The position numbers and the translations under genes were made by a program. A DNA stretch of 64,000 nt from Pipra filicauda (lineage: Eukaryota > Chordata > Aves > Passeriformes > Pipridae). The notes beneath the pieces are model-generated. The model was not told where the DNA came from, made no database searches, and saw nothing but the letters and a program-made list of their open reading frames with translations. The DNA lies in the NCBI RefSeq assembly GCF_003945595.2, contig NW_024104367.1, positions 608,851 through 672,850 of the forward strand. Reading direction: 5' to 3'. Shown here in pieces: positions 48,731-57,346 of the stretch; position 1 is the stretch's first letter; each line of letters starts with the position of its first letter.

Positions 48731-50454
48731 ATGACTGTATGTTGTTGATCAGCATAGTTCCTGAGACAGCCAAGACCACATATTGTGAGACAGCAAATAA
48801 CTCAGTGACAATAATCTCAGTCAGAGCATTAATACTAATTACCTCAAATATATGTTGGCCTGAATCCAAGTGCAGTTAGAGACAGTTTCATGCCACTCTT
48901 AAGTCAGAGAGAATCAGGTGCTGACATGCTCCAGCCTGGCCTTAAGGACTAATTTGGTTTATGTGTGAATACCCAACTGATTCAAGGCAGATGCTCTGAG
49001 TTGTAATTTGGGTCAAGAACTTAGTTCCTAGCGGGGACAAGAACTGTGACAGGAAAGAAGAAACACATATTCTTTATGACAAAACAATGTATGAGTTTCA
49101 GTTATCATATATTTATTATCACCCATCCAAGGCAATCAAAATTTAATTATTTCAAAATGTAGCAGACTAAAATGGCAAGAGGAACACTTTATATGGGAAT
49201 ATATGTCTTGGGAATTCTGAGTGGCCCACTGACATTTGGGGCCCTGGATGATTTTGAAAAGTTATATTTGAAAGAAGGATGGAAGAAATGGGTGGAGTTT
49301 CGTTCCAATTAAATCAATTTAAAGTTGCTGGAACAGAAGAAGAGGAAACAAAATTCTAATCAGAATTCATCATGCTGGTGGAATACAGGAAGTAATTTTC
49401 AATGTCCATGATCCCTCGGATAAGGCTTGTGGGATAGTGACAATCCGCTTGTCTTACAAGTGTAAATCCTGCTTCAGGGAATATTTACAGTTCAAGGGGC
49501 AGTCTCAGGTTTCTGTGCAGAGCATAAGGAATGTGGATTGGTTCTGCTGATCATGCTTGTGCAAAATTTAGGCACATATGCAGGAAAACGTGCATGTTCA
49601 AAGGTGCCTGCACTTCATTTGTAAATGAAACGTGTATCTTCATTCCATATGTAACATGACAAATCGAGAGGATCCAAAAAAAACCCCAAAACTCTGCCTG
49701 TCTTGCACTTCTAGTGTTGTAAATGCTAAAAAAGTGTTCAACCTTCTTTCAAAATGTGGCTCTGACTGCCTTCAGCAGCACCATTTCTTGGAGCAATAAT
49801 GATCCAAATGAGGGTGACTCAGCATCCAAGTGCCTTTGAAGACGCCAATTTATTTCTTTAAAATTATATTTCCATCTTCTCAAGGGGGAATCTCAGCACT
49901 AAGACATGTAAATAATCAGATTGATAAAGGGAGTGTTTTACTAAGTTGAATATGTCTAAAAAACTAGTCCTGAATCAATGAAGTGATTCATCATTCTTTA
50001 GCTGTATAAAATGTATGTAAATATGTTGGTCCAGTTCTCTATGTTTTGGTTCATCTCAACTAGTTTTCAGGGATTATATCCAGCTCTGTAACACATGACT
50101 TAACTTTAGGTGTGTACATGTAGATATGCATATATACCTCAGTGAATAAATGTGTGTTGTAGTCAGTGAACTAATTAGTCAGTTCAGTCCACTGTATCTA
50201 GGCAACTAAAAATCTGAAAAATCACTACAGACATAACTGATGTGTCTAAACATGTTTTTAGTGTAACTTGAGATGCCCCAGGTTATGCTGCCCAACCTCC
50301 AGCTGAGGATCCATGGACCTCCAAAAAGTTGCTGCTGATATTTTTCAGGTGAAGAGAAATGGCTCAGGTACTTAAAGTCTTTGAACTGGCTCTAGAGCAC
50401 TAGTTTTTGGCCACCAAAGCCCACCCTTGCTGTCCACCTCAGGTAATCTGAAAG
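48731..50454. other. Unassigned spacer
   Basis: AT-rich, with no gene or recognisable repeat in 1.7 kb. Confidence 0.5.
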
Positions 50455-50635
50455 GTGGCTGACCCATCCCTGGTAGTGTTCAAGACCAGGTTGGATGGGG
50501 CTCTGAGCAACCTGGTCTAGTGGAAGCTGTCATGGCCTTCCATGTCCATGCCTCCCATGGCAGGGAGGTTGGAATTAAGTGATCTCTAAGGTCCCTTCCA
50601 ACCCAAAACCCTCTGTGATTCTCTGATTCTCCAAA
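50455..50635 (+). mobile_element. CR1 LINE fragment, 3' end
   Basis: 'gacccatccctggtagtgtt', 'caggttggatggggctctga', 'ctctaaggtcccttccaacc' and 'gtgattctctgattct'. Sense copy, last ~180 bp. Confidence 0.9.
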
Positions 50636-51081
50636 CCCCACCACGGTGTTGGCTGAGGGAGAATCAGCTGCCTCAGCAGAGGAGACCTGGTGCCGTGTGA
50701 GATGCCCTGAGGGTTTCTCCTGTGGATGTCCTGAGGTACAAAAAACATCCACAGGGAACATCCCAGGTCCTGAAGCTTCTGACCTTGTATTGCCAGTCTG
50801 GAGAGACAAAGCAATGTATATATTCAAAGAAAAGTATATATTCAAGGCAGTTTCCCAGGTTTCCTTAGTAGTCACTGGTGATCTTGTGCATGTTTCAGTG
50901 GCATAAACACAAGCTTTTAGTCCAGTTATAAGTGCAGAGGAGATCCTGTGTCACATCTACCAGTTTCCCATGGAAGGTCTTAGGGAATCTAAGATGTTAC
51001 AATATGTCTATGTTGATTAATACTGTCAATGCATTTAGATTAAATTCACCTGGGCAAACACAGGAGTTTGATTTAGGATGA
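50636..51081. other. 5' flank of the chimeric ORF
   Basis: No LTR, PBS or viral coding sequence is visible between the CR1 tail and the kinectin-like sequence. The last bases before the homology (51068-51076, ending 'gatttag') resemble a weak splice acceptor. Confidence 0.4.
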
Positions 51082-51288
51082 GGTGAAGAGCTCAAGGTCT
51101 TACAGAACATGAACCTGTCCCTGAAATCAGAGGTCCAGAAGTTACAGGCTCTGACAAATGAACAGGCTGCTGCTGCACATGAGTTGGAAAGGATGCAGAA
51201 AAGCATTCACATCAAAGACGACAAAATAAGAAGTCTTGAAGATCAGCTTCGAGAAGAACTTGCCCAGATTTCAAACACAAAAGAAGAA
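51082..51288 (+). other. Kinectin (KTN1)-derived segment
   Basis: About 69 codons aligning without gaps to the central coiled-coil rod of kinectin, the ER membrane kinesin receptor, at what I judge to be about 70-75% identity to the human protein from memory. No intron interrupts it. No other kinectin exon is seen in the window, so this is a captured fragment and not the KTN1 locus. It ends at TKEE, after which the sequence is unrelated to kinectin. Confidence 0.82.
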
Positions 51289-52713
51289 ATAATAACAAAA
51301 ATAATGGCTATTTCATTAATTTGTCTTATAATTCTAGCCATCTTTACACCTGTGTTAGGCTACTCTATAGGGAGACGTCCAGACCTTGAGGATGGATGGA
51401 ACGAATTGCTTCCATCCTTTAATTTTGACATCGAAGGTTTGGTAAAGGAGATCCCCATGGTTAAAATCGGCTCTAATTACTATATAAATCTTATTGCAAC
51501 AGTACTGTCATTGATAAAGGTACTGGAAGTGCTCCTTAAACTTGGAAGAATGGGGTTCCGTTGCTTTCCCTCTTGTAGGAAAGATCACACCTCAAAGGGA
51601 CTCGCTGGAACTTTGGAAAGGGCTGCAGACAGGCCAGTCCCCGGGTGGCATGGAGCTTGGGGAGATTTTGGTAGATTAGTAGGGCATGTGTCACCCCCCA
51701 TTAATTGGGAGTTCACACCAGAACAAATGTTTGATTCTGGTGAGATGGCCCACTGTTTGGCAGAAGGGTGTTTTTCCTACAAAGATCCAAATATGCAATT
51801 CTCCGCTTTGTGCTGGGGCCTGGCTAATGCTTATCGAGCTGCCATAGACCACCTTCAAAGGGTTAAGGTCGACACAGAGACCCAAACCACGCCACTTGAA
51901 ACCAGTGATGTCCCTATTAGGTCTACAGATGTTGGGGTCCAAACACAACTTGAAGTCAATGCCATTTCTACTAAGTCCACTAGAACCGGGACTCAAGCTA
52001 AGAACCGGAAGGTCATCATTGCCCCTATGAAGAAGAAGAAGACGTGGGTAAGGGAGATCAAGGAACTTACGGATCCATCTCCGCAACCAGAACGCACAGA
52101 AGAAAGGGAAGAAGAAGAAGAAGAAGAAAGAACAGAGGACGTAGTAGACGAAGGAGTGGCAGCAATGGGAGAAGGAGCAACAGCAAATGATGAAGGCGCG
52201 ACTGCGAGAGAGGAAGAAGTGGTTGTGACTGAGGAAGGAGCGATTGGAAGAGAAGAAGTAGCTACCAGAGAGGAAGAAACGGCTACACGGGAAGGAGCAC
52301 GTCCAAAGGAACTAGGGGCACGCCCAAAGGAATACAGAACAGCATCAAGAGAAAAGAAAGCAACAGTACAAACGGCCGGTGGTATATTGTCGCTTGATGA
52401 TTTATATCCTGACTACACATTCAGTGTTACAAAAGACGTAAAGAAGGAACCAAAGCATCCCCCTCAATTGGAGGGGGAATTATCCCTACCCCTCCAGACC
52501 CAACCTTCTCTTGGAGGTGTGAATGACTGGAGGAGGAGGCCCTTATCTCAGCACGCGAAAGATTACTCACTACCTCCACCCGCGGGGTATCGCGAACGAC
52601 GCAGGAGTCCATCCCCATGGCGTGAATGGCATAGAAGTCCATCTCCGCGGCGTGAACGGCGCAGAAGTCCATCTCCACGACGCGAGCGGCGTAGGAGTCC
52701 ATCCCACTTCTGA
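51082..52713 (+). CDS. Chimeric ORF: kinectin coiled coil fused to ERV Gag-like protein
   Basis: The 534-codon frame opens with ATG at 51109. Similarity to host kinectin starts before that ATG, at 51082 (GEELKVLQN), just after an in-frame TGA, so the true start is uncertain. Residues 1-60 match the kinectin (KTN1) coiled-coil rod; EVQKLQAL, NEQAAAAHELE and KDDKIR are diagnostic. Next come a hydrophobic segment (66-84), a second amphipathic or hydrophobic one (124-145) and RCFPSC (151-156). Residues 195-320 (FTPEQMF, ALCWGLANAYRA, three TQT-type repeats, APMKKKKTW) recall Gag-like proteins of avian endogenous retroviruses. An acidic Glu-rich repeat tract (329-400) follows, then four 10-residue RERRRSPSPR-type repeats (495-534). 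No Cys-His zinc knuckle, protease or polymerase is present. The frame is unbroken, so the insertion is young or constrained. It lies antisense to the LTR and PBS on its right. Expression is unknown. Confidence 0.75.
   Translation, partial: GEELKVLQNMNLSLKSEVQKLQALTNEQAAAAHELERMQKSIHIKDDKIRSLEDQLREELAQISNTKEEIITKIMAISLICLIILAIFTPVLGYSIGRRPDLEDGWNELLPSFNFDIEGLVKEIPMVKIGSNYYINLIATVLSLIKVLEVLLKLGRMGFRCFPSCRKDHTSKGLAGTLERAADRPVPGWHGAWGDFGRLVGHVSPPINWEFTPEQMFDSGEMAHCLAEGCFSYKDPNMQFSALCWGLANAYRAAIDHLQRVKVDTETQTTPLETSDVPIRSTDVGVQTQLEVNAISTKSTRTGTQAKNRKVIIAPMKKKKTWVREIKELTDPSPQPERTEEREEEEEEERTEDVVDEGVAAMGEGATANDEGATAREEEVVVTEEGAIGREEVATREEETATREGARPKELGARPKEYRTASREKKATVQTAGGILSLDDLYPDYTFSVTKDVKKEPKHPPQLEGELSLPLQTQPSLGGVNDWRRRPLSQHAKDYSLPPPAGYRERRRSPSPWREWHRSPSPRRERRRSPSPRRERRRSPSHF
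52591..52710. repeat. Four 30-bp tandem units
   Basis: Four in-frame 30-bp units beginning at 52591, 52621, 52651 and 52681. They encode RERRRSPSPW, REWHRSPSPR, RERRRSPSPR and RERRRSPSHF on the plus strand. The last unit merges into the complement of the tRNA-Leu primer binding site. Confidence 0.9.
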
Positions 52714-52718
52714 CACCA
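52701..52718 (-). other. Retroviral primer binding site, tRNA-Leu
   Basis: On the minus strand TGGTGTCAGAAGTGGGAT sits 4 bases after an LTR end (ACAACA). Its plus-strand complement ATCCCACTTCTGACACCA equals, as I recall it, the 3' 18 bases of tRNA-Leu(CAA) including the post-transcriptional CCA. The CCA argues against a tRNA gene and for a PBS. Leu-primed elements are typical of the ERV-L group. The stop codon of the plus-strand ORF (52711-52713) lies inside it. Confidence 0.8.
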
Positions 52719-52838
52719 AAAATGTTGTGCAAGTTTCGAGCTGGCTTCCCGCCAAGTCCCCCGAAACTCGACAACAAGGACCCGCCTCCCAGAGAGGGAA
52801 AAGAAAAAAACAAGCAGCCAAAGCTATAGCAAAAAAAA

Positions 52839-52856
52839 ATATATATATATATATAT
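52839..52856. repeat. (TA)n microsatellite inside LTR
   Basis: Eighteen bases of TA repeat following a run of nine A. Confidence 0.9.
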
Positions 52857-52901
52857 GTTTTACATATGAGACAGATACACAAAAGGAGAATACCACACAC
52901 C

Positions 52902-52931
52902 GGGGGGGGGAGGGAAGGGGGAAGGGAAGGG
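52902..52931 (+). other. Potential G-quadruplex motif in LTR
   Basis: G9, GGG, G5, GGG and GGG runs separated by A or AA within 30 bases on the plus strand. This satisfies the usual four-G-run rule. Folding is not tested. Confidence 0.6.
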
Positions 52932-53176
52932 AGAAGGACAAAAAGGGGCAAGGACCGCACAAGTCAAACAACCAGCCGAAGGCAAACAAGCAAAAATCTC
53001 ACCACTTCCCTTCGAACAGGCAGGATGGCTAGACACGGCCCTTGGCTCTCCCCTCACGGGTGGCAGATAACAGCAGTCACTGTAGGCCTCGGCTCCAGAT
53101 AAGCCCGACCGAAACAGGGACCCACCGTTCTCGAACCTCGCCGGAAAGGAAGAGAGCAAACTATCTTATCAATGCC

Positions 53177-53185
53177 TTATTTATA
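53177..53185 (-). promoter_or_regulatory. TATA box of the minus-strand LTR
   Basis: Minus strand TATAAATAA in the context 'agggtataaataaggc'. It would drive transcription toward lower coordinates, antisense to the chimeric ORF. Confidence 0.55.
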
Positions 53186-53295
53186 CCCTAGGTTACGTAA
53201 AGGAATAGCATGGAATACTTCCTTGGTCACCTTCCTAGTTCCTTCCTGGTTACAAGCTGGTTTCCAGGAAGGCCTAGACTGAAACCATCACAACC

Positions 53296-54395
53296 TTAAA
53301 ATCCATTAGCACTGTTAACTCTTTCCCCATTAACTATAAAGGCAACTCATGGTGACCTGCTCACCTATAGCTACAAAGCCTAAATGCTGTTAGCACCCAC
53401 ATTTAATTAAATTAATCATAACATAAGCAATAGGCCTTTTTCTGTAGACAAATTACCATTGTTTCTATTTTGGTAATTGCCTTGCTTTAGGGAAATACAG
53501 AACTTTTCCTATAACTGGTGTCCTTACATCTTCTTGTCTCTAGGAACCACAGAGCACACAAAAATTAAATTACTTCCTCGGAAGAAGAGCACAGATCTTT
53601 TTTTGACAACTCTTTTCTCACCTCATTATTTCTCCATCACAATAACTAAAGCTGTCAGATTCCTGATGGAAAGCTGCAAGGAAAGCATGTTGCAAGCAGC
53701 TGGTCTTCACAAGGCTGTTGTAACCCCCTCTCCCCAAATGTAGAATCCACAAACAAAATAAAACAAGGTAGAAAAGACACTTTTTTCCACCTGTGCAGGT
53801 TTGTCAAAGAAACAGGGAATTTCAGTGACATGTTCACAAATGTGAGAACAGACAATGAAAAAATAAATAACTGGATGATGAAATGTGTGAATGGGCTGAT
53901 TGAGCTGGGATCTAAGGATTCATGTCATGGATGGGTCACCATCCTTCCCTCCCTTGACTTCTGGACATAGGTGTTTGCTGGATGTGCTTTGAGTTCCACA
54001 AGTGGAAAGCAATATATAGGACCTAGGAATTATGGCTGATGCTGGATCTAGAAAAAGAAGTAGTTTATGTGATAAAAAACTCATCTCTGCTCACACAAAG
54101 GAGATCAGAGGATAACTGCAGATAACTCAAAGAGTGGTCTGATCCAGGGAGCTTTTAAAATCCCATCTCTGCCTCCCAAGAGAGGAACAAATAAAGGAGC
54201 GGCTCCAAGACCCCAATCAGGGACAGGAGGCCCTTCCCCAGTCCACCAGATGAGCACTGGTTCCATGGGCTTTGGGAACACCCACCTGATGGATCAATGG
54301 GAGACACTCTCCGGGACACAAAGACCCAGAGGAGTCACTGCTTAAGGGTGTGGGACACATGAAGAGTTTCAAGGAAAGGGCACAAGCCTGGTTAT
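53296..54395. other. Unassigned spacer
   Basis: No viral coding sequence continues beyond the LTR. A GC-richer patch at 54140-54330 is not assigned. Confidence 0.45.
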
Positions 54396-54498
54396 CATAG
54401 AATCATAGAGTCACAGAGTGACCTGGGCTGGAAGGGACCTTAAAGATCACCTAGTTCCAGCCCTCCTGCCATGGGCAGGGCCACTTCCACCACTGTGT
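54396..54498 (-). mobile_element. Short CR1 3' tail
   Basis: 'tcatagaatcatagagtcac', 'ctggaagggaccttaaagat' and 'ctgccatgggcagggccact'. Only the last ~100 bp of a minus-strand copy. Confidence 0.9.
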
Positions 54499-56648
54499 TG
54501 TAGTATGTTATAGGTAAGGTATTCCCTAAGGCAGGAAAATTCCAAATAATTGTTGAAAAATAGAGATCCAGCTGATTAGAAAGGGCAGGTCACATGCAAA
54601 CAGCTCTCTTATCAGGCCCTTTTCTGACTAGATCACCACAGTGTGGTCTGTCCTCTCATTAATCTCCTTTCTACCTATTTTCCTGGATAAAGGACTCTGT
54701 TATGTGTCTGTGTGTGTGTGTTCAGGGCTTTCAGTCCAGCAACTGGAGTATCCATGTGTCCAGCATGGCAGCAGCTGGAATGAGCACGAGAGTGCAAGGG
54801 GGAATGTGAGCACTGCAAAATCATCTGCCATGGTGGATGGGGATTTACTGGGAGGTCCGTTTGTGTGTGTCTGCACAGGACACAGCTGGAGAGCCCAGCA
54901 TCCATGGGAAGATACTACTTAGACTGAGCTCAGCTGCAAGAGGGACACATGTTGTACATGTGTATGTGTGTTTCCCACTAACAGACCTTCACCCCCATCA
55001 GCCAGAGGGGAACAGGACAAGGGATTTTCCTTTTTCTACCCACATTTTCCCAGCACCCCACACCAGAGGATCAGCAATTACATGGGTCATGTCGCCCTCA
55101 CCTGGCACCCTCACTGATCATGAAGGCAGGTTAAGCAGGAAAGGGGACAGCTGATCTCACTGCCACAAACCCTCAACCAAAATGTCACCTATAACCTGCC
55201 CAGAGTACAAAATGTTCACTTTTGCCTCCTTCCCTATGAATCTTGTCGCTTCCCTCTATAAAGATTTAGGGTTGGATCCATTGCATTAACTGTTTGGTGT
55301 TTATATCAAGAAGCAGTAAAACAAAAGCTTTTAGATCAAACTTTTCCCTTTGAAGAGGAAAAAGATCGAGATTTGGTGTTGATATAGGAAAACCAGCTGC
55401 TCCTGACACATAAAATTGGGTCACTTTTCACACCACTCAACCTTAAGATAAACGATAATTACTTGTTCTTCCCTTTAGTCCCTCCCCTTTCTTCATGACC
55501 AAATAATTAATAATCTCATTCCTCAAATATCCCCATAGGAATTGCAACTTTTACAAAAATAATCTCAGAGGTTGTTAACAGTAATTTATATATGTGTAGG
55601 CTACCAATAAATCTTAGAGTTAAAGGAAGCCTGCAGCAAGGAGAAGCCCCATGCTCTGGCAGGCAAATAATTTAGGGAAACCATTTGCGTAATCAACATA
55701 TTAAGCTATCAGGGCATCTCTCCTTGTTGGTCTTGGTATTCCTCTGATGTCATTATCAAGGTAGACATGACAAATAATATTTTATGTCTATTGAATGATA
55801 ATCAGCACACTGCACAGTGTGTATCCTTATTGATTTGATTAAGGGCTTTGATCTGGGAAATTACCAATTAATGCTGTCTAAATTAGTCTCTATGGGTTTG
55901 GGCAGAGCAGCAGGAAAATAATTCTCTCATAAAGCTGGTGATTGGACACAAAACCAATTTGTTTAATCGTGCTAAATCTGAAAAGAAAATATTCAATTTG
56001 GAGGTCTCCTGCAGGCCAGTCCTCAGCTCCTCATTAGTCATTAATGACTGCACTTCAGCAGCACTGGCTGAAATCACATCTGCGCATTATAGAGGTTCCA
56101 TTAAAAAAAAAAAAAAGACAAGAAAAAAAAGTCTTCCCTAAAAACAACTGAGAGTCTGTGACAACTGGATCTGCTTCAAAGAGCAAGGACAGACAAGAGC
56201 ACTTTGGGCAAGAGACTTGCTAACCTGGCAACGAGGGCTTTGAACTCAATTTGCTGAGGTATGGAGAGCAACACCCTGGCATAGTCAGAAAATCGTGGAT
56301 GAGAGGAAGCAAGCAAAGCATAGGGCAGCAGAGGATGATCTCTGACTCTCCCTGGACCGAGTGCATCTCAAGTACCTCTACCTGAACACACCCAGCATGA
56401 CAAACACACAGGAGGAATGAGAAACATGTGTGCAGATGCAGAGCTATGGCATTGGAATTACAGGGATTTGGAGGAAACTTGCAGTGCTGGAGCACTGTGA
56501 TGGACAGAGCACTTTGTAAGGAGAGGCAGGGAGGGTGGTAGAAGGGTTGTCTTCTCCTCTGTGAAGTTCTGGTGGGGAACAAGTTGCAGGTGGGTCAGCA
56601 GTGCACCCTTCTGTGGAGAAGCTGAAAGACAGGGACTTATGGAACGAC
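54499..56648. other. Unassigned spacer with candidate regulatory block
   Basis: A TG-rich tract lies at 54698-54720 and an A14 run at 56103-56116. The block 55480-56100 is listed separately. No gene. Confidence 0.45.
55480..56100. promoter_or_regulatory. Candidate conserved non-coding block
   Basis: About 600 bp of unique sequence, free of repeats, with many TAAT/ATTA, CCAAT and ATTGAT words: 'ccatttgcgtaatcaacata', 'attgatttgattaagggctt', 'attaccaattaatgctgtct', 'ttagtcattaatgactgcac'. Motif density and lack of decay resemble deeply conserved developmental enhancers. The strongest such block in the window by eye. Conservation is untested. Confidence 0.35.
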
Positions 56649-56768
56649 AGAATCATAGAATCCTGAGTTGGAAGGGATCCATCAGGATCATCAAACCCAA
56701 CTCCTGGCCCTGCACAGGACAACCCTAAGAATCTCTTCATGTACCTGAGAGTGCTGTCCAGAGATAGC
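56649..56768 (-). mobile_element. CR1 LINE fragment, 3' end
   Basis: 'agaatcatagaatcctgagt', 'catcaggatcatcaaaccca' and 'cctggccctgcacaggacaa'. Same subgroup as the 11.87 kb copy (ctcctggccctgcacaggac). Confidence 0.87.
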
Positions 56769-56849
56769 CCTTGACATCTCAATTATTTTCAAATTTTGCT
56801 GCACCAGCCACGAAAAAGGAGGTTTACCTTAGAAATCAGCCCTGTTTTC

Positions 56850-56907
56850 AGCAGGAGGTTCAACTAGGGAACTCCAGATATCCTTTCCAACCTAAGTGAT
56901 TCTCAGA
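56850..56907 (+). mobile_element. CR1-like 3' tail remnant
   Basis: 'gaggttcaactagggaactc', 'cctttccaacctaagtgatt'. A badly decayed terminal fragment. Confidence 0.55.
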
Positions 56908-57277
56908 TCCCCTGCTGGCCTGCAGAGTAACTTAGCAAATAAACATTGCTAAGAATTTGGCTCTTCATTCACAGCAGTGGCATCACTCATCTGAAAGCTC
57001 CCACAACATATTTTGCTACTGGGAATCCTGTCACTCGCAGCAGTGAGTGAAACACAGGCACCCCAAGAGGTGGAGAAAAATAAACCCAAGTATAAAGTTT
57101 TACTGCAGATCCCCATCTCACCTCAGCAAACCACCTGAAGTTACCTCCAGAGCAGGCATTAGTTTATATCACTGGAGTCTCCTCGTTTCCCATGGTCATG
57201 GTGAAGGTAGTGAAAGTAAGACCAAAACAAGCCTGTGTGAAGTTTTTACTGGAAGGAATCAAAATATTACTTGTCTA
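56908..57277. other. Unassigned spacer
   Basis: Nothing recognisable. Confidence 0.5.
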
Positions 57278-57346
57278 TGGCAGGGCCATTGGAAGCAGAT
57301 GATCTTTAAGGTCCCTTCCATCCCAAACCATTCTATGATTCTATGA
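57278..57346 (+). mobile_element. Short CR1 3' tail
   Basis: 'tggaagcagatgatctttaa', 'ggtcccttccatcccaaacc' and 'attctatgattctatgaa', a well-preserved terminus. Confidence 0.9.

Larger units (their letters stand above)
52427..52960 (-). other. Minus-strand open frame across LTR, PBS and leader
   Basis: 177 codons open on the minus strand, crossing the LTR end, the primer binding site and the repeat-bearing leader. The first part is low-complexity (Pro/Leu, Tyr-Ile repeats from the TA microsatellite) and the later part repeats Met-Asp-Phe/Ser-type units, which are the reverse of the Arg/Ser-Pro repeats. This is most likely open only because the 30-bp repeat has no stop in this frame. Confidence 0.2.
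52723..53295 (-). mobile_element. ERV-L-like LTR, minus orientation
   Basis: The LTR 3' end (minus ...GCACAACA) abuts the spacer and PBS. A near-complementary TCACAACC at 53288-53295 may mark the other end, giving ~573 bp, although that boundary is uncertain. On the minus strand a TATA box (TATAAATAA, 53177-53185) lies about 455 bp before the LTR end. Downstream of it are a CpG-bearing R/U5-like region, a TA repeat and, on the plus strand, a G-rich run. No canonical AATAAA was found after the TATA box. No second copy of this LTR is visible, so the element is incomplete. Confidence 0.65.

Noticed and set aside
48317..48748. 143-codon plus-strand ORF
   Set aside because: Lies within, and is explained by, the minus-strand CR1 copy at 48057-48730.
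51082..51288. This window as part of the KTN1 locus
   Set aside because: No other kinectin exon is visible, and the frame runs directly into unrelated Gag-like sequence without an intron.
51691..52086. 131-codon minus-strand frame under the chimeric ORF
   Set aside because: No viral motif in this frame. The plus frame is far longer and has coherent domain order.
52701..52718. A tRNA-Leu gene end on the plus strand
   Set aside because: The sequence includes the CCA that vertebrate tRNA genes do not encode, no upstream tRNA body is present, and an LTR end sits 4 bases away, so a PBS on the minus strand is the better reading.
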